From Oscillospiraceae bacterium (GTDB lineage Bacteria > Bacillota > Clostridia > Oscillospirales > Ruminococcaceae): a stretch of 21,592 bases of DNA. This document shows, in pieces, positions 14,418 through 21,529 of this stretch. The stretch spans positions 1 through 21,592 of the forward strand of contig WQXP01000003.1 of the NCBI GenBank assembly GCA_009784765.1, given 5' to 3'. The notes under the pieces were generated by a model. That model was not told the DNA's origin, did not search any database, and worked only from the letters and a program-made list of their open reading frames with translations. Both the position numbers and the translations under genes were made by a program. Within the stretch, counting starts at the first letter, position 1. Every line of letters starts with the position of its first letter.

Positions 14418-16057
14418 AGCCCCGCCCGCCTCTCGAGAAGTTTCTGCGCAGTCGCTAACGAGACTTCGTCTTCCTCAAATCCCTCGAAGCCTGAGATAAT
14501 CCGCGCAAGTTCGCGCTTCCGGGCAACCTCGTCAAGAGGCGCGACTTGGGTGAAAGTCCTGCCGTCGGCGACTGCTTTTTCAATCAGCAGATGATTGTCT
14601 GCCATAGCCGCGATTTGCGCTAAATGCGTTACGCACAGAACCTGCCGCTCTCGTGAGAGTGCTGCAAGCTTAACGGCAACTTTATGCGCCGCACGCCCGC
14701 TGATTCCTGCGTCGATTTCATCGAAAATAACTGTGGGTACATCGTCTGTCGTCGCCTGAACGCTCTTGATTGCGAGCATAATCCGCGACAACTCCCCCCC
14801 CGACGCGACCTTAGACAGCGGCTTAGGCGTTTCGCCTTTATTCGCGCAAATCAGCAGTTCCACCGAATCCATGCCGCTTATAGTAACTTTGTCTGCGCGA
14901 ATGTCGAAAAGCAACTGTGTTCCCGCCATCGCTAAGTCGTCGAGTTCGCTTGCAATCCGCTGTGAAAGCTCCTGCGCTGCCGCTTTTCGCGCCGCGCTGA
15001 GCGTCGCGCCTAAATCCCGGACTCGCTCACCGAGAACGCGCTTTTGCTCTGCTAATTCGTGCAGAAGAACGTCAGAGTTCTGCAAATCACCAAGTTCCCT
15101 CTGCCAATTCGCGAGCTGTGCTGCAAGCTCGTCCGGCTCAAGGTTATACTTGCGCTTGAGGCGCAGAAAATCGCTCATGCGTTCTTCAAGGGCAGGGAGT
15201 TGTTCTAACTCTTCGCTTCGCGGAACAAGCCCGCTGAGTTCGCTTTTAATATCGTCTGCTTCGATTACAAGGGCGACGATTCGCTCTGTCAATTCTGCAC
15301 AGGCGGGAATGTACCTCCCTGCTTCTGTGAGGGCGACTTTGCAGATGTTCAGCAAATCTACCGCGCCGTATTCGGCTACATCGCCGTCGGAGGCTAAAGC
15401 CGAGTAGGCTTTCCCGACAGCGTCTGCTATGTGCTGAGCATTTCGAAGCCGCGCTAACTGTTCGGAGACTTGCGCCTCCTCCCCTGCTTTGAGCTTGAAT
15501 GGCGCAACATCAGCGATTTTGCCCGACAACAGCACGATTTTATCCTCTCGAAGTGCGTCTGCGGATTGCGCCGCTTTCAGCTGCTTGCTGATTTGCGAAA
15601 ATTCCCGAAATGCCGCCTCATAGTCGGCTTTTAAGCTGCCTCCGTCGATTTTCCCGAAAGAATCCACAAGGGCGAGTTGAGTTTCGGGGGAAATCAACAG
15701 CCGTGTCTGGTGCTGTCCGTGAATGTCAATCAACCCCGACGCGGCTTCTTTGAGTTCTGCCGCTGTGGCAGTCCGCCCGTTTATTCTCGCAACAGAATTA
15801 CCCGTCGCGCTTATTTCCCGGGTAAGGGACAGTTCACTGTTATCAGGAAGAGAGAACAGCGCGACGATTACTGCTTTTTCTGCTCCTGCGCGGACTATGT
15901 CTTTCGAGACACGTTCGCCGAGAACAGCGTTAATCCCGCCTATGAGTATGCTTTTCCCTGCCCCTGTTTCCCCCGTGAACGCAGTGAAGCCGCCGTCAAA
16001 GCTGATGACGGCTTTCTCGATTACAGCAAGATTTTCGATGTACAGTTCTTTTAACAT
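14414..16057 (-). CDS. recN: DNA double-strand-break repair protein RecN
   Basis: The 547-residue SMC-like ATPase acts early in double-strand-break repair. It starts MLKELYIENLAVIEKA and has Walker A GETGAGKS (29-36), the RecN-typical DIHGQHQ (111-117), a long coiled coil in the middle (about 145-380), the ABC signature VASGGELSR (417-425) and Walker B TVIFDEID (442-449). It ends in a late H-loop region with CVTHLAQIAAMADNH. The length is normal. The ATG at 16057 has only a weak ribosome site (AGGGA, about 12 bases away) and lies 12 bases after argR. In many spore formers spoIVB and spo0A follow recN; here the ComEA-like gene follows instead. Confidence 0.96.
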   Translation of the reverse strand: MLKELYIENLAVIEKAVISFDGGFTAFTGETGAGKSILIGGINAVLGERVSKDIVRAGAEKAVIVALFSLPDNSELSLTREISATGNSVARINGRTATAAELKEAASGLIDIHGQHQTRLLISPETQLALVDSFGKIDGGSLKADYEAAFREFSQISKQLKAAQSADALREDKIVLLSGKIADVAPFKLKAGEEAQVSEQLARLRNAQHIADAVGKAYSALASDGDVAEYGAVDLLNICKVALTEAGRYIPACAELTERIVALVIEADDIKSELSGLVPRSEELEQLPALEERMSDFLRLKRKYNLEPDELAAQLANWQRELGDLQNSDVLLHELAEQKRVLGERVRDLGATLSAARKAAAQELSQRIASELDDLAMAGTQLLFDIRADKVTISGMDSVELLICANKGETPKPLSKVASGGELSRIMLAIKSVQATTDDVPTVIFDEIDAGISGRAAHKVAVKLAALSRERQVLCVTHLAQIAAMADNHLLIEKAVADGRTFTQVAPLDEVARKRELARIISGFEGFEEDEVSLATAQKLLERRAGL

Positions 16058-16069
16058 TAGAACAGTTCC

Positions 16070-16507
16070 CTATAATAATTTTTTCAGCTTTGCGGCTAAA
16101 TCTGCCGCGTCGTTCACTGAACGTGTCATGATAAAAATAGTATCGTCCCCCGCGATTGTTCCGACAATCTGCACTGCGGACATGGTTTCGATTACCACGC
16201 AAACCGCCGACGCCATTCCCTGATGTGTCTTTATGACTACGGTGTTCATTGCCGTATCTACGCTATAGACGGCGTTCATGAAAAGCCCGCCGAGCTTCGC
16301 GTTATTGGCTTTTTCGGGAACGCTGTAACAGAACACGCCTTCTTCCGTGAGGGCTTTTCTCAGCCCGAGACGCGAAATATCCCGCGAAACAGTCGGCTGT
16401 GTTGCGGGAAAGCCCCGCGTCCGAAGCTCCCGCGTCAATTCACGCTGATTCGGAATTTCGTGTTCTTTAATAATGTTCAAAATTTCCTGATGTCTTTTAT
16501 TCCTCAC
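16070..16507 (-). CDS. argR: Arginine repressor ArgR
   Basis: This 145-residue regulator binds ARG operators as an arginine-loaded hexamer and controls arginine synthesis and breakdown. The winged helix-turn-helix (1-70) contains QPTVSRDI (37-44), close to the usual QATVSRDI. The C-terminal oligomerisation and arginine-binding domain has KTHQGMASAV (93-102) and GTIAGDDTIF (116-125), with the paired aspartates that bind arginine. Length is close to the usual 150. The start is a GTG that overlaps the nadK stop by four bases (GTGA), with GATGAGG about 8 bases upstream. Its place between nadK and recN is the standard clostridial and bacillar order. Confidence 0.96.
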   Translation of the reverse strand: MRNKRHQEILNIIKEHEIPNQRELTRELRTRGFPATQPTVSRDISRLGLRKALTEEGVFCYSVPEKANNAKLGGLFMNAVYSVDTAMNTVVIKTHQGMASAVCVVIETMSAVQIVGTIAGDDTIFIMTRSVNDAADLAAKLKKLL

Positions 16508-17244
16508 TTTAACGACCTCATCAGCTTATTATGAATGCTGTTATAAAAACTGTTTCCGTCAATGTCGATTAGCTCAAGATAATGCTCGCTTTTAGTAATT
16601 ATGACTTCGCCGCCGCTTTCGAACTCGCGGATTTCCGCTCCGTCAATGCTGAGCCGCGACTCGCTCGCACTCACTCGCAGAGGCTCACTTGCTGTGAACA
16701 CCATCGGGCGGCTGAAAAGGCAGTGAGGGCAAATCGCAGTCGCTACAAAGCACTCGAGTTCCGGCTCGATAATCGGCCCCCCCGCCGAGAGGGAATAGGC
16801 AGTCGAGCCTGTCGGTGTCGCGACTACAATTCCGTCGGCACGCAGTCGTAAAACTTCTGTTTCACCGCGGCTGACTGCAACCTCTGAAAGGTGAGAAGCC
16901 GCCTCTCTGTGCAGAACAACATCATTGAGGGCAGTGTAAGCCTTGTCGGCGACTTGTACATCAAGCAACATTCGGCGGCTCGTGCTGTACTTTCCGTGCG
17001 TCAATAACACAAGCTTATGCAGCTCATTCGCCTCAAGAGTTGCCATGAACCCCAATCGCCCCGTGTTAATGCCTAACAGCGGCTTTCGGTGCAGTGCCGC
17101 CATGCCCCCTGCACGCAGAATAGTTCCGTCGCCGCCGATTGTGATTACAACGTCGCACTCCGCCACAGTGTCCGCTATGTCAAATATAGTCGCGGCTTTG
17201 TTGTACACCTCGCACTTTGTTCTGCTTGAAATAAAAGCTTTCAT
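16504..17244 (-). CDS. nadK: NAD kinase, N-terminally short
   Basis: The enzyme phosphorylates NAD to NADP in the cytoplasm. Diagnostic motifs are IGGDGTILRA (G37-T41 core), GINTGRLGFMA, LNDVVLHR and ATPTGSTAYSLSAGGPI. At 246 residues it is shorter than the usual 270-300. The deficit is at the N-terminus, where only 36 residues precede GGDGT instead of about 55-65, so the first part of the Rossmann-like domain is reduced. The ATG at 17244 overlaps the tlyA stop by four bases (ATGA), which supports this start. Activity is likely because all nucleotide-binding motifs are present. Confidence 0.94.
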   Translation of the reverse strand: MKAFISSRTKCEVYNKAATIFDIADTVAECDVVITIGGDGTILRAGGMAALHRKPLLGINTGRLGFMATLEANELHKLVLLTHGKYSTSRRMLLDVQVADKAYTALNDVVLHREAASHLSEVAVSRGETEVLRLRADGIVVATPTGSTAYSLSAGGPIIEPELECFVATAICPHCLFSRPMVFTASEPLRVSASESRLSIDGAEIREFESGGEVIITKSEHYLELIDIDGNSFYNSIHNKLMRSLK

Positions 17245-17924
17245 ATTCGCTCCAAATACATCAAAAATTCGCGATTACCCGAACCACCTATCACGGGCGA
17301 TTCAATGACTTTAGTCGCACCCGCTCCTGCAAAAGCGGCGACCTCCTCCGCGATTTTGCCGGCAAGCTTTCTGTCCGTAATCACGCCCTTGTGTTTTCGC
17401 CCAAGCTCGAACTGCGGTTTAATCAGCACCACTGCTTCGCGGCTCTTAATATACGGCAGAATCAGCTTCACCGAAATGAACGACACGTCAACCGCTGTGA
17501 ACTCCGGCTTTTCCGGCAACTCAAATCCGCGAATGTCGCACTGCTCAAGAGAAATCACCCGCTCATCGCCCTTGAGCGACTCTTCTAACTGCCCGCGCCC
17601 CACATCAACAGCATAGACTCGCGACGCCCCGTGTTGAAGCATACAGTCCGTGAACCCGCCTGTACTCGCGCCAACATCTAAGCAAACTTTTCCGCGCAAA
17701 TCCACCCCGAAAGCCGCCAGCCCGTGTTCGAGTTTGTAGCCGCCCCGTGAAACATAGCGCGGTTGCTCTGTCACTTCAAGCCTGTCGCTCTCTGACACTA
17801 ATGTCGCGGCTTTGGTGCAAACTTCGCCGCCGACCAATACTTTGCCTCCTGCAATTAACTCCGCCGCCACCGAGCGGCTCTTGGCTAACCCCCGCCCGTG
17901 TAATTCTTTATCAAGTCTTGTCAT
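17241..17924 (-). CDS. tlyA: TlyA-family rRNA 2'-O-methyltransferase (S4 and FtsJ-like domains)
   Basis: The 227-residue protein has an N-terminal S4 RNA-binding domain (about 1-62, LDKELHGRGLAKSRSVAAEL) and an FtsJ-like SAM domain with DVGASTGGFTDCML (83-96) and the late IKPQFELGRKHKGV. Mycobacterial TlyA methylates 16S and 23S rRNA and affects capreomycin sensitivity; clostridial members are annotated by this similarity. I chose the ATG at 17924 because the family begins at this point of the S4 domain. An ATG two codons earlier (17930) is equally possible, and a reading from 17963 adds residues of no family character. No Shine-Dalgarno is visible. A 191-base gap, partly filled by a plus-strand ORF, separates it from dxs. 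Confidence 0.9.
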   Translation of the reverse strand: MTRLDKELHGRGLAKSRSVAAELIAGGKVLVGGEVCTKAATLVSESDRLEVTEQPRYVSRGGYKLEHGLAAFGVDLRGKVCLDVGASTGGFTDCMLQHGASRVYAVDVGRGQLEESLKGDERVISLEQCDIRGFELPEKPEFTAVDVSFISVKLILPYIKSREAVVLIKPQFELGRKHKGVITDRKLAGKIAEEVAAFAGAGATKVIESPVIGGSGNREFLMYLERI

Positions 17925-17935
17925 ATACATATACC

Positions 17936-18142
17936 ATGAATATTCATCATCATAATTCGGCACAAATCGCCGCGCTGATTAACACCGCCGCTTCTGCCCT
18001 TGCCGCCGACAAATCCCTCGAAGAGCTTGACACCCTCGCGATTTTAGCACGAATGTTCGCGGACACGCTCCACGCCATTGCCAAAATCGAGCGACATCAT
18101 GTGCTTCTTCGAGAGCTACAGCGGCGTGATAATCCGCCCTAA
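17936..18142 (+). CDS. Small helical protein, possibly DUF6774-like, on the reverse strand of the operon
   Basis: This 68-residue ORF occupies the only sizeable gap of the minus-strand operon. Its sequence looks like a real protein: two amphipathic helices (IAALINTAASALAADKSLEE and LDTLAILARMFADTLHAIAK) followed by a basic end. The pattern recalls the small clostridial DUF6774 family, from memory and not checked. Codon use agrees with neighbours. Against it: no ribosome site or clear promoter precedes the ATG, which sits in a 12-base palindrome 5-11 bases from the divergent tlyA start. An in-frame upstream extension to 17747 lies inside tlyA and is unlikely. The 3' end overlaps dxs by 27 bases, convergently. 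Function unknown. Confidence 0.6.
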   Translation: MNIHHHNSAQIAALINTAASALAADKSLEELDTLAILARMFADTLHAIAKIERHHVLLRELQRRDNPP

Positions 18143-19897
18143 CTGCGCCTCCACACTCGCCGACGGAACAAAGCCTGTAACTCCGCGAACGTCGTAGCTT
18201 CCCCGCCAACCTCTGCGGACTAACTCTAACAGAAACGCCTCACCGATACCGCCCCGTTCGCTGCCCTCTTCGCAGAAGATAATGTCGCTGTAGCCCATAG
18301 CCGCCGCGATTGATTCTTCGGGGAGGGGCTTGATTTGAACCAATCGTAACAAATCACAATCGCCTTCAATGCGTTCTGCCAATCTGCCGTAGGTGATTGC
18401 TAACTTCCCTGCGTAAGCCCCCCTTGCAGTTAAGACATAACTGTCAACTGTCGATTGTCCGTTGTCAACTGCCGCAACCCCACGCGGGTAACGCACTGCC
18501 GCGATTCCCTCAATCTCGTACAAAGCGCGGCGCAGACATTCACGGAGTTCTCTGTCATTAGCGGGGCTGAAAATCGTAACATCGGGAATGCACGAGAGCA
18601 TTGCCGTGTCGTACAAGCCTTGATGAGTTTCGCCGTCCTCCCCGACCATGCCTGCACGGTCAATGGCGAGAACTATGTGTTGCTTTTCAATCGCCGCGTC
18701 ATGCAGAAGACGGTCGAAGCCTCGTTGCAAAAAAGTCGAATACACGGCGAACACGGGGATAATGTTCTTGTTAGCCGCAAGCCCCGCGCTGAAGGTTACT
18801 GCGTGTCCTTCGGCGATTCCGCAGTCATAGAACCGCTCAGGGAAGCGGTCGTTGAAATAGTTGCACCCCGTCGGGTATTTCATCGCCGCCGATATGAGGA
18901 CTATGTTCTCGTCTGCCTCAGCGAGCCGAGTTATTTCCCTCCCGAAAACTTCCGAATAAGTCGGTGATGTTGGTGCTAAAGCACGCGCAGAAACCCCGTG
19001 ATATTCCCCCGAATTGCGCTCAGCGGGTTTGAATCCCTTGCCCTTCTTAGTCTTAACATGGACAAGGCAAGGCGTATCAATAAGCTTGGTTAGTTCGAAA
19101 ACTTCAATCAGTTCAGCTAAGTTATGCCCGTCAACAGGCCCGTAATATTTGAAGCCGAGATTCTCGAATATGTTGCCTTGGGGGTTCTTGTAATACACGG
19201 TATTCTTAACGAGCTGTTTAGTCGCCGAAACAGCACTGCTGACTGTTTTGCCGAGGGGTTTTGTGTGCAGAAAGTCTTTCGTCGCGATTTTCGCCTCATA
19301 ATACTTGCGGCTTGTTCGCATATTCGAAAGATACGCCGCCAACGCGCCGGTGTTCTTCGAAATGCTCATGCCGTTGTCGTTGAGGACAACAAGCAAGTTC
19401 GCTTTTGACTTCCCTGCATTGTTCAGCCCCTCATAAATCGCGCCGTCGGTGAAAGAACCGTCCCCCGCGATTGCTATTGTCTTGGAGCTGCACCCGGACA
19501 ATCGCAAGCTTTCGGCAATTCCGAGAGCCGCCGAAACAGATATGCCCGAATGCCCTCCGATGAATGCATCATGCTCCGATTCGGCTTGCCGCGGGAATCC
19601 GCCTACTCCGCCCTCACTGCGCAGTGTGTGGAAAGCTTCATACCGCCCTGTCAAGATTTTGTGGGTGTAGCTCTGGTGTCCTACATCGAAGACGAATTTA
19701 TCCCGGGGCGAGTCGAATACGCGGTGTAAAGCAACACTCAACTCAACCGCTCCGAGGTTGGAGGCTAAGTGCCCCCCTGCTTTCGAAACGGTTTGAATCA
19801 GAAACTGCCGTATTTCTCCGCAAAGCCGCCCAAGCGCGGGCAAAGACAGTGTCCTGAGCTTCTGCGGCGATATTGTTTTATTTAATAGTTTTTTCAT
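18116..19897 (-). CDS. dxs: 1-deoxy-D-xylulose-5-phosphate synthase
   Basis: The enzyme condenses pyruvate and glyceraldehyde 3-phosphate, with thiamine diphosphate, in the first step of the MEP isoprenoid pathway. Motifs: GGHLASNLGAVELSVALH (41-58), DVGHQSYTHKILTGR (71-85), the ThDP motif beginning GDGSFTDG (145-152) and ending LNDN (172-175), then YDCGIAEGHAVTFSAGLA and DRAGMVGEDGETHQGLYD. The usual GDGALTGG is altered to GDGSFTDG. At 593 residues it is shorter than the usual 620-640. The ATG at 19897 starts the family-typical sequence 10 bases after the PAP2 gene; no good ribosome site is seen. The linker before the last domain is encoded by a heptanucleotide repeat (18439-18469). All catalytic motifs are kept, so it is probably active. 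Confidence 0.95.
   Translation of the reverse strand: MKKLLNKTISPQKLRTLSLPALGRLCGEIRQFLIQTVSKAGGHLASNLGAVELSVALHRVFDSPRDKFVFDVGHQSYTHKILTGRYEAFHTLRSEGGVGGFPRQAESEHDAFIGGHSGISVSAALGIAESLRLSGCSSKTIAIAGDGSFTDGAIYEGLNNAGKSKANLLVVLNDNGMSISKNTGALAAYLSNMRTSRKYYEAKIATKDFLHTKPLGKTVSSAVSATKQLVKNTVYYKNPQGNIFENLGFKYYGPVDGHNLAELIEVFELTKLIDTPCLVHVKTKKGKGFKPAERNSGEYHGVSARALAPTSPTYSEVFGREITRLAEADENIVLISAAMKYPTGCNYFNDRFPERFYDCGIAEGHAVTFSAGLAANKNIIPVFAVYSTFLQRGFDRLLHDAAIEKQHIVLAIDRAGMVGEDGETHQGLYDTAMLSCIPDVTIFSPANDRELRECLRRALYEIEGIAAVRYPRGVAAVDNGQSTVDSYVLTARGAYAGKLAITYGRLAERIEGDCDLLRLVQIKPLPEESIAAAMGYSDIIFCEEGSERGGIGEAFLLELVRRGWRGSYDVRGVTGFVPSASVEAQLGRIITPL
18439..18469 (-). repeat. Heptanucleotide repeat in frame inside dxs
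   Basis: On the minus strand the sequence reads in 7-base steps: GTTGACA, ACGGACA, ATCGACA, GTTGACA, then GTT. It encodes VDNGQSTVDS in the linker between the pyrimidine-binding and C-terminal domains of Dxs. Repeats of the TTGACA/ACAATTG kind are common between genes in many Firmicutes, here one lies within a gene. Confidence 0.6.
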
Positions 19898-19907
19898 GTT
19901 ATTCTGA

Positions 19908-20486
19908 TTATATGGTGAAATTACCCACTGAACCAACATTAACCGCGAACCCAATGGCAACCCCGATTGCCGCGCCGACTAAAACCTCAAGAGGGGTATG
20001 CCCCACGAACTCTTTCAGCGGTTTTGAGGCGCGATTCCCGTGCCGACGCGGGTCGCCTATGTGAAGGCCGCCCTCCGGCTTTTCGAGTTTTTCGAGCTTT
20101 TCCGAAGCCCCGGGTTTGTCTATGAGTGTGCCTAAATCGTCCATGCTGCGCTTGAGCATATTGATGACTTTCGCGTGAATCCCCGCCGCACGGCGAACCC
20201 CTGCCGCGTCATACATGACAATCAGACCAAACATCAGCGCAATCGCGAAATAAGGCGACGACATTCCGAACGCCCGTGCCATGACCACCATCATGGTACA
20301 TACCCCTGATGAGTGCGAAGACGGCATTCCCCCTGCGCCTGTGAGCCGCTCTTTCCGCAAAACACGATACTGAACTGCATAGACAACATATTTGAGTAAC
20401 TGTGCCACGATGAAACTGAAAATCGGTGCAATCCACAGAATGTGGCTGTTTATAAACTCTCTCACTTTTCTAAGCTTTCCTTTCAC
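19908..20486 (-). CDS. Divergent PAP2-family membrane protein (DUF212, YuiD-like) with inserted segment
   Basis: The 192-residue protein carries the acid-phosphatase-like motifs of the divergent PAP2 family: GGMPSSHS (52-59), YDAAGVRRAAG (92-102) and GHTPLEVLVGA (162-172). Hydrophobic helices lie at about 15-37, 60-92 and 165-190. Family members are usually about 150-160 residues. The excess is an insert at about 125-155 with KLEKLEKPE and a GLHIGDPRRHGNRAS stretch, encoded by repetitive DNA. The start is uncertain: GTG at 20486 overlaps ispA by 17 bases with no ribosome site, while GTG at 20465 has AGGAAAG nine bases upstream and starts 4 bases after the ispA stop. Lying between ispA and dxs, it may act on a phosphorylated isoprenoid, which is inference only. 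Confidence 0.88.
   Translation of the reverse strand: MKGKLRKVREFINSHILWIAPIFSFIVAQLLKYVVYAVQYRVLRKERLTGAGGMPSSHSSGVCTMMVVMARAFGMSSPYFAIALMFGLIVMYDAAGVRRAAGIHAKVINMLKRSMDDLGTLIDKPGASEKLEKLEKPEGGLHIGDPRRHGNRASKPLKEFVGHTPLEVLVGAAIGVAIGFAVNVGSVGNFTI
20028..20057. repeat. Hairpin-forming GC-rich element inside the PAP2 gene
   Basis: The outer arms GGCG and CGCC and the inner arms CCCG and CGGG pair across a loop within this 30-base stretch. It encodes the GDPRRHGNRA part of the family-atypical insert. Together with the adjacent 9-base repeats it resembles a dispersed palindromic (REP-like) element read in frame. Other copies are not in this window. Confidence 0.4.
20073..20099 (-). repeat. Nine-base tandem repeat inside the PAP2 gene
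   Basis: Three successive 9-base units, AAGCTCGAA, AAACTCGAA and AAGCCGGAG, encode KLE-KLE-KPE. They lie in the insert just before the hairpin-forming element and keep the reading frame. Confidence 0.6.
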
Positions 20487-21324
20487 ATAACATAATCACG
20501 AGTTCTTTCAGGAACGCGCCGTCAGAAATGCTCCCCGCGATTTTGACTGCGCTTTCGGTATACTCCCACGCTTTTTCTTTGGTTCGCTTTTCGCCGAACT
20601 CCGTGGCGTATGTTTTTTTGCCGGGCTTCTCCTTCGCGAAGTCAAGCAAATCATCTGCCAACTGGAACGCCAACCCGAGAGCGACTCCGTAGCCCCGCGC
20701 TTTATGTAGGTTCTTGTCAGAAGCCCCCGCGCAGATTGCCCCGCAGACGCACGCCGCACTGATTAACGCGCCTGTCTTGCGATTGTACATATTGATTATA
20801 TCGTCTTCCGTGAGTTTTTTTTCGGAAGCTTCAAATTGTATATCTAATTGTTGTCCGCGAATCATTTCCATGACTGCGCTTGACAGCGTCGAAATAATGG
20901 CAACCGTGTGCTTGGCTTTGATTGAGTCGGGGACAAAGGCAGTCGCCGCAACGGAGTTCAGCGCGTTCGCGAAAAGCGCGCCTCCTGCGAGCAAGGCAGT
21001 CGCCTCATCGAACTGTTTGTGGCAAGAAGGCTTCCCGCGACGCTCGTCGTCGTCGTCCATGCAGGGCAGGTCATCATGAACAAGAGAAAACGCCTGCACC
21101 ATCTCGAGTGCCGCCGCCACAGGGACTGCGCTTTCGATTTTCCCGCCGAATACGCGGCAGAACTCTAACGTCAAAATTCCGCGAATACGCTTGCCGCCGC
21201 CGAGTGTAGAATAGCGCATTGCCTGTTCCACCCGAAACTCCCCCGCAAGGGCAGACTCAAGCTCCTTTTCAATTAACTCGCGATAAGCCGTGAGTTTGTC
21301 TTTATGTTCCTGATTCACTTTCAT
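20470..21324 (-). CDS. ispA: Polyprenyl (farnesyl/geranyl) diphosphate synthase
   Basis: The 284-residue enzyme joins isopentenyl diphosphate to allylic diphosphates, making the C15 precursor of undecaprenyl lipids and quinones. Motifs: LGGGKRIRG (41-49), the first aspartate-rich motif DDLPCMD (84-90) followed by DDDERRGKPSCHKQFDEAT, and the second motif FQLADDLLD (220-228). The usual AGDAL after the first motif is AGGAL here; this aspartate is conserved but not a metal ligand. The four-residue spacing in the first motif fits bacterial FPP synthases. The ATG at 21324 has a strong AGGAGG inside the end of xseB, and the genes overlap by 23 bases. The 3' end overlaps the PAP2 gene if that starts at 20486. 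Confidence 0.94.
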   Translation of the reverse strand: MKVNQEHKDKLTAYRELIEKELESALAGEFRVEQAMRYSTLGGGKRIRGILTLEFCRVFGGKIESAVPVAAALEMVQAFSLVHDDLPCMDDDDERRGKPSCHKQFDEATALLAGGALFANALNSVAATAFVPDSIKAKHTVAIISTLSSAVMEMIRGQQLDIQFEASEKKLTEDDIINMYNRKTGALISAACVCGAICAGASDKNLHKARGYGVALGLAFQLADDLLDFAKEKPGKKTYATEFGEKRTKEKAWEYTESAVKIAGSISDGAFLKELVIMLCERKA

Positions 21325-21529
21325 TGCCTCCTGTATTTGTGCCTCCGCTTTCGATTTTGGTGATTTCCAACTTCGCTGACTCTATGCGCCGTTTGCATAT
21401 GTCAATCAGCCCCACTGCCTCTCCGTAGAGCTTCAGCGAATCCTCAAGAGCTAAGTTGCTGTCGTTCATCGCCGCTGAAATTTCCGACAACCGCGCTAAA
21501 GACTGCTCGAAATTAAGCCTGTTAGTCAT
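21302..21529 (-). CDS. xseB: Exodeoxyribonuclease VII small subunit
   Basis: The 75-residue protein begins LNFEQSLARLSEISAAMNDS and continues LALEDSLKLYGEAVGLIDIC, the diagnostic helical hairpin of XseB, which forms part of the multi-subunit exonuclease VII with XseA. The Gly/Glu/Ser-rich end is not conserved in the family. The ATG at 21529 has GGAGG about 7 bases upstream and overlaps the xseA stop by eight bases. Confidence 0.95.
   Translation of the reverse strand: MTNRLNFEQSLARLSEISAAMNDSNLALEDSLKLYGEAVGLIDICKRRIESAKLEITKIESGGTNTGGNESESGT

Noticed and set aside
17747..17935. Upstream in-frame extension of the small plus-strand ORF to 131 codons
   Set aside because: The extra 63 residues overlap tlyA antisense and lack protein-like character, while the part from 17936 on is amphipathic and codon-biased.
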